In this document: positions 57,438 through 64,000 of the stretch, in pieces | Position numbering within the stretch: position 1 is the first letter of the stretch | How the letters are laid out: each line of letters opens with the position of its first letter | Assembly (NCBI GenBank): GCA_938048695.1 | Contig: CALIUO010000007.1 | Coordinates: 173,556-237,555 of the forward strand | Direction: 5' to 3' | DNA length: 64,000 bases | Source of the DNA: an uncultured SAR86 cluster bacterium | GTDB lineage: Bacteria; Pseudomonadota; Gammaproteobacteria; Magnimaribacterales; Magnimaribacteraceae | The notes under the pieces: model-generated | Database searches by the model: none | What the model saw: only the letters and a program-made list of their open reading frames with translations | Told to the model about the DNA's origin: nothing | Position numbers and translations under genes: made by a program

Positions 57438-57749
57438 CTAAACAAAATCTTCTATCTTAAAAAAAATTTCTGGTGTTCTTCTTAAATTAAGATTGTGGCT
57501 AAGTTTTTTTCTAATGAAGCCTTTGGCCTTTTCTAGTCCTATTTTTATATCTGAAGGATCAATTTGACTAAAGCTGTTACTCTGAGATATCAATATGTCT
57601 GCTTTTTTCATATCAGGTGTTAATTGAACACCAAGTACAGTTATGCCTTGAACGCGAGGATCCTTAACCTCTGAGGATAAAACTTTAGAAATTTCAACTT
57701 TTATTAAGTCAGCTATCCTGTCAGATCGCTTAAAATCCTGTGAGGGCAT
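57438..57749 (-). CDS. rbfA: Ribosome-binding factor A
   Basis: RbfA helps mature the 30S subunit and is important in the cold. The 103-residue KH-like protein begins RSDRIADLIKVEISKVLSSEVKDPR-like (family signature DPRV..ITVLGVQLTPDMKKADI) and ends LRRTPEIFFKIEDFV. It is shorter than the 133 of E. coli, lacking only the C-terminal tail. The gene abuts infB with no gap. Confidence 0.93.
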   Translation of the reverse strand: MPSQDFKRSDRIADLIKVEISKVLSSEVKDPRVQGITVLGVQLTPDMKKADILISQSNSFSQIDPSDIKIGLEKAKGFIRKKLSHNLNLRRTPEIFFKIEDFV

Positions 57750-60104
57750 CTAATCTAGAGTTCTTTTGACTTCAATTCTATCGTAGACTTCTATCTTATC
57801 TCCAACCTTCACATCGCGATAATTTGCTACACCTATACCGCATTCGGTTCCCATTGGCACTTCATTAGCGTCATCTTTAAATCTCTTAAGGGAATCAAGC
57901 TCACCTTCGAATATGACAATGTTGTCTCTTAAAACTCTGATAGGTTTGTTTCTTTTGATGGTTCCTTCTATAACTATAGAGCCCGCTATTAAGCCAAATT
58001 TAGGGGATTTGAATAGATCTTTAACTTCTGCTGTACCTAATATTTCTTCTTTTACCTCAGGAGCTAAATGACCTTCAACAGATGTTTTGATTCCGTCTAT
58101 GAGATCATAGATGATACTGTAATAGAGTATTTCTATTGACTCTTTCTCAGACAGAGACTTGGCAGCGTTATCAGCCCTAACATTGAAACCCATTACGAAA
58201 GCATTTGTTGTCATTGCCAAATTTATATCATTTGCATTAATGGAGCCAACGGATTCGTGAACAATGTTAATCTTTACCTCTTCATTTTCTATATTCTTTA
58301 TTGACCCAATGATTGCTTCCAAAGAGCCATGAGTGTCTGCTTTCAAGACGATATTTAGGATAGTATGGTTGCCTAACTCAGATTCAAATAACATTTCTAA
58401 ATTAGAAATTTGGTTCCTGGCTAATCGTTCTTCTCTTGCCTTCTCTGCCCTTTCGTTAGAAATCTCTTTAGCCATTTTTTCACTTGTTACAACCACAAAC
58501 TCTTCTCCAGCTTTGGGAGGGACATCAAGTCCAGTGATTGATGCAGGTACAGAGGGACCTGCCTCAGACAAAGTTTTTCCATTTTCATCCACTAGGCTTC
58601 TGACTCTTTTTGTCTGTTCACCTACCAGGATCATATCTCCTTTTTTAAGGGTTCCTTTTTGTACGAGGATTGTAGCAACAGCGCCTTTTCCTACTTCAGT
58701 GGTTGAATCTAATACGACACCGAAAGCAGGACCTTTATGATGTGCTTTAAGTTCGAGAACTTCTGCTTCCAGGGATACAGCTTCAAGGAGTTCTTTGATC
58801 CCGTCTCCTTTTAGTGCAGAAATAGGCAAAAATTGTGTTTGTCCACCCCAATCTTCAGGAATAAGATCTTTGTTTGAAAGCTCAGTTTTCACTTTTTCTA
58901 TATCTGCTTCTTCCCTATCCATTTTATTAACGGCCACAACTATTGGAACACCCGCCGCTTTAGCATGACTTATGGCTTCTTCTGTCTGGGGTTGTAAACC
59001 GTCATCTGCAGCTACGACCAAGATGACAATATCTGTTGAATTGGCTCCTCTTGCTCTTACTTCAGAAAAAGCGGCATGACCAGGAGTATCTATAAATGCG
59101 ATTGTTCCCTGATCTGTATTGGCTTGATAAGCACCAATTTTTTGCGTGATACCGCCGTCTTCACCAGCAGCAACATTAGCTTGTCTTATAAAGTCTAACA
59201 AAGTGGTTTTTCCATGATCCACATGACCTAGAACAGAAACAACTGGATTTCTTGGCTCTTCCTCTCCTTCATATGTGACTAACTCCATCAGTTGATCTTC
59301 AACTTCAACTTTTACAGCGGGTTCTCCTTTATGTCCGAGTTCCTCAGTTACCAGGATTGCGGTATCTTGATCTAATGGTTGATTTAAGGTTGCCATAACA
59401 CCCATTGACATCAACTGCTTAACAACCACTGCGCCTTTAACTGAAAGACTTAATGCCAGCTCACTTACCGTAATTGATTCAGGTATTTGTATACTTTTAG
59501 ATATTTGCTCAATGGGTTTTTCAAATTCTTGTTTTTCTACATTGGATAGAAAGCTCTCTCCTTCCAGTTCTCTTTGTTCTTTCTTTGAAAGCTCTGCTCT
59601 TGAAGGTTTTGCATTTCTTTTTGCAACCTGAACTACTTTTTTTGCAGCTGGTTGAGTTGCAGGAGCATCATTTGTCTTGGCTTTTCTTCTTGTAACAAGT
59701 GTTTTTTGTTCAAGTTCTTTCTTCCTCTGCTCTTCTTCCGCCTTTTTATTGGCCTCACCTGCTTGCCTTTTCTTTTCTATCTCATCAAAATTTATTGTTG
59801 AAGAAGTTCTTTTGGTATCAACAGTTTTACTTTCAGTGCTTTCTCTAGAAATAGTTTTTCTAGTAATTGATACAGTTCCAGTGTTTTCTGGTTGAGATTT
59901 TGCAGAAGTTTTATTCAGAGATATTGTCTTAGAAGTCTTGGTTTGCTGTTCTTTTAAGAACTCTAATAAAGTTTTTTTATCTTGATCTGTAACTTCATCT
60001 TTAACATCTTTATGTGAAAGACCGGCTTCCTTCATTTGAGAAAGGAGAGCTTCTCCTTCAGAGCCGATAATCTTCGCTAAGCTTTCAACAGTTACTGATG
60101 GCAT
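57750..60104 (-). CDS. infB: Translation initiation factor IF-2
   Basis: IF-2 is the GTPase that brings initiator tRNA to the ribosome. The 784-residue protein has a short N-terminal IF2_N domain (residues 1-52), a low-complexity charged linker (about 55-195), a second IF2_N segment, then the G domain with GHVDHGKTTLLDFIR near 290-304, DTPGHAAF and NKMD, followed by domains II-IV. It is shorter than the 890 of E. coli because of a reduced linker. Operon position after nusA (five-base gap) is standard. Confidence 0.96.
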   Translation of the reverse strand: MPSVTVESLAKIIGSEGEALLSQMKEAGLSHKDVKDEVTDQDKKTLLEFLKEQQTKTSKTISLNKTSAKSQPENTGTVSITRKTISRESTESKTVDTKRTSSTINFDEIEKKRQAGEANKKAEEEQRKKELEQKTLVTRRKAKTNDAPATQPAAKKVVQVAKRNAKPSRAELSKKEQRELEGESFLSNVEKQEFEKPIEQISKSIQIPESITVSELALSLSVKGAVVVKQLMSMGVMATLNQPLDQDTAILVTEELGHKGEPAVKVEVEDQLMELVTYEGEEEPRNPVVSVLGHVDHGKTTLLDFIRQANVAAGEDGGITQKIGAYQANTDQGTIAFIDTPGHAAFSEVRARGANSTDIVILVVAADDGLQPQTEEAISHAKAAGVPIVVAVNKMDREEADIEKVKTELSNKDLIPEDWGGQTQFLPISALKGDGIKELLEAVSLEAEVLELKAHHKGPAFGVVLDSTTEVGKGAVATILVQKGTLKKGDMILVGEQTKRVRSLVDENGKTLSEAGPSVPASITGLDVPPKAGEEFVVVTSEKMAKEISNERAEKAREERLARNQISNLEMLFESELGNHTILNIVLKADTHGSLEAIIGSIKNIENEEVKINIVHESVGSINANDINLAMTTNAFVMGFNVRADNAAKSLSEKESIEILYYSIIYDLIDGIKTSVEGHLAPEVKEEILGTAEVKDLFKSPKFGLIAGSIVIEGTIKRNKPIRVLRDNIVIFEGELDSLKRFKDDANEVPMGTECGIGVANYRDVKVGDKIEVYDRIEVKRTLD

Positions 60105-60109
60105 ATATT

Positions 60110-61570
60110 TTAATCCTCAAACCAATGTGCTCTGGCTCTCATTATTAAGTCACCCGCATCTTCTTCAGACATATCAATTAGACTTATTAACTCCTCTATG
60201 GATTGCTCGGCTAAATCTTCTCTATCGTTGATCCCTTTTTGGGTTAATTCTAAAGCGAGAGTCATTTCCATACCTTCTACGGACATTAAATCTCCTGATT
60301 CTCCATCATCAGTTGATACCTCCATAGCCATCGTCAAAAGCACCTCTTTAGCTCTATTTATCAAAAGGTTACTAATATCATCATCAAAGCCATCGATCAC
60401 AGAAAGTTCTTCAGTTGATGAAGAAGAAATGGATTCTAAGCTATCGAAGTCATTGGAGATAAGCGTATTTGCCAAGTCTTCATCTACATCTAGTTTTTCG
60501 ACTAAAATACTCGAAATGCTGACAGATTTTTCTTGGCTTTGTTCGTCTGCAGTTTCTTGATCTAATACATTCAACTTCCATCCTGTGATCTGACTGCTAA
60601 GACGAACATTTTGTCCGCTTTTTCCGATAGCTTGAGCAAGTGTATCTTGCGTTACTGCTACATCCATAGATCCTTTTGCCTCATCAAGAACTATAGAAGT
60701 AATTTCAACTGGTCCCATTGAATTAATGAGCAATTGTGCTGGATCATCATCCCAAATTACTATATCCAGTCGCTCATTACCCAACTCATTTGATACAGCC
60801 TGAACTCTCGATCCTCTCATTCCAACACAGGCTCCAACCGGATCGATTCTATTATCATTAGTCTTAACTGCAATTTTAGTTCTGGAGCCAGGATCACGCG
60901 CAATAGCTTTAATTTCAATAACTTGTTCAGATATTTCTGGAACTTCGAGTTTAAATAATTCGCCTACCATCTCTGGACATCTCCTACTCAATGCCAGTTG
61001 AGGGCCTCTGTTCTCTCTTTCTTCTTCTTGAAGAACAGCCCTTAGCCTATCACCAATTCTGAATACCTCACCAGGTATCAACTCGTTTCTGGACAGTATA
61101 GCTTCTGCTCCCTCGCCCAAATCAATAATTAGAAATTCTCTAGTTACCTTTTTAACAGTTCCGTTTACAAGCTCGCCTAGAACAGATCTATATTTTTCAA
61201 CTACTTGTGCTCTTTCAGCTTCTCTAACTTTTTGAACGATAACTTGCTTAGCCGCCTGTGCTGCTATCCTCCCGAATTCAACATTCTCAACCTTTTCTTT
61301 GACAAAAGAACCTATTTCATCAGTTTCAGTATTTTGAAGCACTTGGATGCCTTCGTCTTCAAGCTCTTCTGATGAAACAACTTCCCAAAGACGAAAAGTT
61401 TCATAGTCGCCAGTTTTGGGGTCAATAACGACTTCTATATTTGAATTTTCAGAATATCTTTTTTTTGTAGCTGTTGCCAATGCCTGTTCAATAGCTTGGA
61501 ATATTGCCTCTTGTGGCAAGCCTTTTTCGCCGGAAACGGCTTCTGCTACTAATAAAATCTCTTTTTGCAT
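60110..61570 (-). CDS. nusA: Transcription termination/antitermination protein NusA
   Basis: NusA binds RNA polymerase and modulates pausing, termination and antitermination. The 486-residue protein has the N-terminal polymerase-binding domain (1-130), an S1 domain (LGELVNGTVKKVTREFLIIDLG near 130-152), two KH domains (DPVGACVGMRGSRVQAVSNELGNE near 247, and AIGKSGQNVRLSSQITGW near 320), and two acidic helix-hairpin-helix repeats at the C-terminus (about 350-486), the gammaproteobacterial arrangement. It follows rimP by eleven bases. Confidence 0.96.
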   Translation of the reverse strand: MQKEILLVAEAVSGEKGLPQEAIFQAIEQALATATKKRYSENSNIEVVIDPKTGDYETFRLWEVVSSEELEDEGIQVLQNTETDEIGSFVKEKVENVEFGRIAAQAAKQVIVQKVREAERAQVVEKYRSVLGELVNGTVKKVTREFLIIDLGEGAEAILSRNELIPGEVFRIGDRLRAVLQEEERENRGPQLALSRRCPEMVGELFKLEVPEISEQVIEIKAIARDPGSRTKIAVKTNDNRIDPVGACVGMRGSRVQAVSNELGNERLDIVIWDDDPAQLLINSMGPVEITSIVLDEAKGSMDVAVTQDTLAQAIGKSGQNVRLSSQITGWKLNVLDQETADEQSQEKSVSISSILVEKLDVDEDLANTLISNDFDSLESISSSSTEELSVIDGFDDDISNLLINRAKEVLLTMAMEVSTDDGESGDLMSVEGMEMTLALELTQKGINDREDLAEQSIEELISLIDMSEEDAGDLIMRARAHWFED

Positions 61571-61581
61571 AATATCGCCTC

Positions 61582-62022
61582 TTAGATTATAAGATTTGCT
61601 TGAATAATAGAAGAAAAAGCAATTTCCTTTATTTCATCCTTCAGTTCTAATGTTATGGAATCTTCATCAGCTTCTTGTAGATGACCTTTAATAGTTTTCT
61701 TGTTCTGAGTATCGAAGAAAGTAACTTTTAAGGGCTCATTTAGATAGTCTTTATACTGTTCTTTGTAGAAAAACTTTCTATCTAAGCCTGGAGAAGAGAC
61801 TTCTAATAAATAGTTTTCGGAAAAATCATTTTCTGCATCCAACACCTTACTTACGTGCTTACTCACCTTTTCGCAGTCCTCAACAGATATACCTTCATTT
61901 TTATCTATATAAATCCGTAGAGTTTGGTTGGACCTTCTGCCAAATAGCTCAAGCCCCCAGACTTTACATCCTAGGCTTTCTATATCTTCTTCCAAAACTT
62001 CTTTTATATATTCAGTATCCAT
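61582..62022 (-). CDS. rimP: Ribosome maturation factor RimP
   Basis: RimP assists 30S subunit assembly. The 146-residue product has the N-domain motif LGCKVWGLELFGRRSNQTLRIYIDKNEGISVEDCEKVS (key residues at 17-50) and LLEVSSPGLDRKFF near 81-95, both characteristic. It follows tRNA-fMet with a terminator-like hairpin in between and leads the rimP-nusA-infB-rbfA-truB-rpsO-pnp series. Confidence 0.95.
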   Translation of the reverse strand: MDTEYIKEVLEEDIESLGCKVWGLELFGRRSNQTLRIYIDKNEGISVEDCEKVSKHVSKVLDAENDFSENYLLEVSSPGLDRKFFYKEQYKDYLNEPLKVTFFDTQNKKTIKGHLQEADEDSITLELKDEIKEIAFSSIIQANLII

Positions 62023-62033
62023 TTTTTACCTAC

Positions 62034-62055
62034 AAAAAAAGCCCATTAAGGGCTT
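62034..62055 (-). terminator. Intrinsic terminator between tRNA-fMet and rimP
   Basis: Reading the minus strand, AAGCCC pairs with GGGCTT around a TTAAT loop, followed by seven Ts. It starts five bases after the encoded CCA of tRNA-fMet and ends 12 bases before the rimP ATG. It would end the glmM-tpiA-secG-tRNA transcript or limit flow into the rimP operon. Confidence 0.8.
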
Positions 62056-62059
62056 ACTT

Positions 62060-62136
<77 letters not shown>

Positions 62137-62187
62137 TCAAAGGGTTCGCAGTATAGTTAGATGCAACAAAAGAATCAAGAAAGATAT

Positions 62188-62273
62188 TGGTGCCGAAGAG
62201 AGGATTCGAACCTCCACGAGCAATGCTCACTACCCCCTCAAGGTAGCGTGTCTACCAGTTCCACCACTTCGGC
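62188..62273 (-). tRNA. tRNA-Leu (GAG)
   Basis: A complete 86-nt class II tRNA with encoded CCA. Acceptor GCCGAAG pairs with CTTCGGC, the D arm reads GGTGGAACTGGTAGACAC, the anticodon stem CTACC/GGTAG holds loop TTGAGGG (anticodon GAG), a long variable arm (TGAGCATTGCTCG) follows, and the T arm is GGAGGTTCGAATCCTC. It starts eight bases after the secG stop, the usual secG-leuU position. Confidence 0.97.
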
Positions 62274-62281
62274 AAGATGTT

Positions 62282-62581
62282 CTAGCTATCTTCTGGAAGA
62301 ATCCCGGATTCTTCAATTTCAATTTGGTCAGCGGCTGTATCTTGATTTAAGCTACTACGTGATATGTAAGTTATCGACAAACTTAGTATTAAAAAAACTG
62401 CAGCTAAGATAGCGGTTACCTTTGTTAAAGGATTCGAATTGCTGCTAGTTCCAAACATAGTATTGCTTGAACCAGCTCCAAATGCACTACCAATATCAGA
62501 ACCTTTTCCTTGTTGCAGGAGTATTATTAGAACCAGCGAAACAGAAATGAGAATGTAAAAGAATATTATTAAATTTTCCAT
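62282..62581 (-). CDS. secG: Protein translocase subunit SecG
   Basis: SecG is the small accessory subunit of the SecYEG channel. The 99-residue product has two membrane helices (about residues 3-22 and 50-70) and the signature LLQQGKGSDIGSAFGAGSSNTMFG in the cytosolic loop between them (residues 22-45). An acidic tail follows. It overlaps the tpiA stop by one base. Confidence 0.95.
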   Translation of the reverse strand: MENLIIFFYILISVSLVLIILLQQGKGSDIGSAFGAGSSNTMFGTSSNSNPLTKVTAILAAVFLILSLSITYISRSSLNQDTAADQIEIEESGILPEDS

Positions 62582-63309
62582 TAGCTTAAATTATATATTT
62601 TTGAAAAGGTATCTGGATCTAAGGAAGCACCTCCAATCAGCAGACCATCAACTTCACTTGAAGAGAGTATTTCTTCACAGTTTTCCAATTTTACACTACC
62701 TCCATACACAACTGAAACCTTCTCTTTAAAATTAAGCTCGCGGCAACAAAATTCTTTTATATGGCTATGCACTTCTTCTATATAACTGTTGTCTGCATTT
62801 TCTCCAGAACCAATGGCCCAAATAGGCTCATAAGCAATTGTAATTAGATTTGAGTCAAAAGATTCTAGAATTTCTAACTGTCGACAGAGGTAATCTTTCG
62901 TTCTATTATCAGTCTTTATTTCTTGAGGTTCTCCGATGCAAAAAATAGGTGAAATGTCTTTTGTTAATGCGTCTGTAATCTTAGATTTCAGAGAATCATT
63001 GTCTTCATTAAAGTATTGCCTTTGCTCAGAATGACCAATTAATACATGCTCAGCAGACAAGTCTTTAAGCATTTGCGAACTAATTCCTCCCGTCAAAGCA
63101 GAATTTCCTGAAAAATTTATATTTTGAGAGCCAAGTTGAACTGGGCTTGAAATCTCCTTTATCAAAGAGCTTGAGTAATCAAGATAGCATGAGGGAGGAC
63201 AAAAAATACAGAGATTGTCTATATTGGGAGAAAGATTTGAAGATACAAATCTCAACCAAGAGTCTACTTCTTCTTTGGACCCATTCATTTTCCAATTAGC
63301 AACAATCAT
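62581..63309 (-). CDS. tpiA: Triose-phosphate isomerase
   Basis: TpiA interconverts dihydroxyacetone phosphate and glyceraldehyde 3-phosphate. The 242-residue TIM barrel has the catalytic lysine in VANWKMNG (residue 7), the histidine in VLIGHSEQRQYF near 92, the glutamate in IAYEPIWAIGSG near 160, and the phosphate loop YGGSVKLEN near 200. All catalytic residues are present. It overlaps glmM by four bases. Confidence 0.96.
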   Translation of the reverse strand: MIVANWKMNGSKEEVDSWLRFVSSNLSPNIDNLCIFCPPSCYLDYSSSLIKEISSPVQLGSQNINFSGNSALTGGISSQMLKDLSAEHVLIGHSEQRQYFNEDNDSLKSKITDALTKDISPIFCIGEPQEIKTDNRTKDYLCRQLEILESFDSNLITIAYEPIWAIGSGENADNSYIEEVHSHIKEFCCRELNFKEKVSVVYGGSVKLENCEEILSSSEVDGLLIGGASLDPDTFSKIYNLS

Positions 63310-64000
63310 ATAGTTTGAGCTAAATCTGCCAAGGAATTACAAAGATTTTCTGAAGTACTGGAGTCTACTGACTCAACCATTATTCTAATTAACGGTTCTG
63401 TTCCAGATGGCCTAATAAGTACTCTTCCATCCTCTCCAAGCTGAAATTCAATTTCAGTTACTCTTTCCCAAAATTTATCACTTACTATAATTTTATTTGG
63501 ATTATCTACTTTTAAATTAATTAAGGTTTGGGGAAATTTTATAAAACCTTCCAGAGATTTTTTAACTGAAAATTCATTAGCTTTAATTGCATTCAATAGT
63601 TTTAGGGCTGCAATTATTGCATCTCCAGTTGGTGCAGAATCCAGACATATTATATGACCGGAAGGTTCTCCCCCTAAAAACCATGACTTTTGAACTAAGC
63701 TTTGTAAAACATATTTATCTCCTACATCAGCTCTAGAAAATTGTATCCCCTCATTTTGAAAATATACCTCTAAAGCTTTATTTGTCATCAAAGTTCCAAC
63801 CACTCCTGAATCATCTGGAATTGTTTTAGAAAGGATATAGAGAATGTCGTCTCCATCTAGATCTTCCCCATCAGAATTTACGATTAAAATCCTGTCTCCA
63901 TCTCCATCAAAAGCTATACCCAGGTCATACGAACCTCTAACCATTTCTTCCTTTAAAGTATTGGGACTAGTTGATCCACAATTTTGATTGATATTGATTC
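63306..64000 (-). CDS. glmM: Phosphoglucosamine mutase, C-terminal part (runs off the window)
   Basis: GlmM converts glucosamine 6-phosphate to glucosamine 1-phosphate for UDP-GlcNAc, the substrate of MurA and MurG in this window. About 231 codons of the 3' part are present. The frame enters from the window edge with NCGSTSPNTLKEEM and continues into the metal-binding loop LGIAFDGDGDRI, GGEPSGHI for sugar binding, and RPSGTEPLIRIMVES for phosphate binding. An internal ATG at 63944 is not the start. The phosphoserine loop lies outside the window. Confidence 0.96.
   Translation of the reverse strand, partial: ININQNCGSTSPNTLKEEMVRGSYDLGIAFDGDGDRILIVNSDGEDLDGDDILYILSKTIPDDSGVVGTLMTNKALEVYFQNEGIQFSRADVGDKYVLQSLVQKSWFLGGEPSGHIICLDSAPTGDAIIAALKLLNAIKANEFSVKKSLEGFIKFPQTLINLKVDNPNKIIVSDKFWERVTEIEFQLGEDGRVLIRPSGTEPLIRIMVESVDSSTSENLCNSLADLAQTI

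Overview
The window reads as chromosomal core sequence of an AT-rich, compact marine-type Gammaproteobacterium. A SAR86-like or similarly streamlined lineage is my inference from base composition, gene content and very short intergenic gaps; I cannot prove it without a search. Gene order follows classic gammaproteobacterial blocks (rsmI-rnpB-mraZ, rplM-rpsI-petABC-sspA, murA-hisG-hisD, kdsD-lpt-rpoN, mreBCD-yhdP, lolB-ispE-prs, tpiA-secG-tRNA-rimP-nusA-infB-rbfA-truB-rpsO-pnp), but many usual members are absent from their places.

Left to right. Positions 1-78 hold the start of rpsF. From 154 to 16237 (all minus) lies the division and cell wall (dcw) cluster: mraZ-rsmH-ftsL-ftsQ-ftsA-ftsZ-ftsI-murE-murF-mraY-murD-ftsW-murG-murC-ddl. 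The ftsQAZ block sits between ftsL and ftsI instead of at the end. Ten-base-period repeats precede mraZ. The RNase P RNA gene rnpB (16402-16726), rsmI and a divergent short lpoA follow. Next come sspA, the cytochrome bc1 genes petCBA, and rpsI-rplM with a clear promoter (18745-22970). Then degS is convergent with a murA-hisG-hisD operon headed by an orphan mlaC. Divergent from that are a cation/calcium exchanger, kdsD, a single LptC/LptA-like hybrid, lptB and rpoN. They converge on yhdP-mreD-mreC-mreB, beyond which gatCAB runs in the plus direction.

From 41982 to 47697 (minus) the peptide-release genes prfA-prmC are joined to a cytoplasmic GH84-type glycosidase and a fatty-acid module (acyl-CoA ligase, MaoC-like protein, TetR regulator). 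lolB-ispE-tRNA-Gln-prs-rplY-pth-ychF run in the plus direction to 52504, followed by tRNA-Met. An alpha/beta hydrolase and two paralogous 72-77-residue membrane proteins of unknown family, each with its own terminator, lie between 52634 and 54006. The rest (minus) is glmM-tpiA-secG-tRNA-Leu-tRNA-fMet-rimP-nusA-infB-rbfA-truB-rpsO-pnp.

The genes mainly build the envelope (peptidoglycan synthesis, division, rod shape, LPS transport, outer membrane upkeep), make and service ribosomes, and run respiration. I see no prophage, insertion sequence, CRISPR array or defence island. The least explained parts are the paired small membrane proteins, the GH84 enzyme coupled to prmC, the relocated ftsQAZ block with its lipoprotein-like FtsQ, and the one-protein replacement for LptC and LptA.
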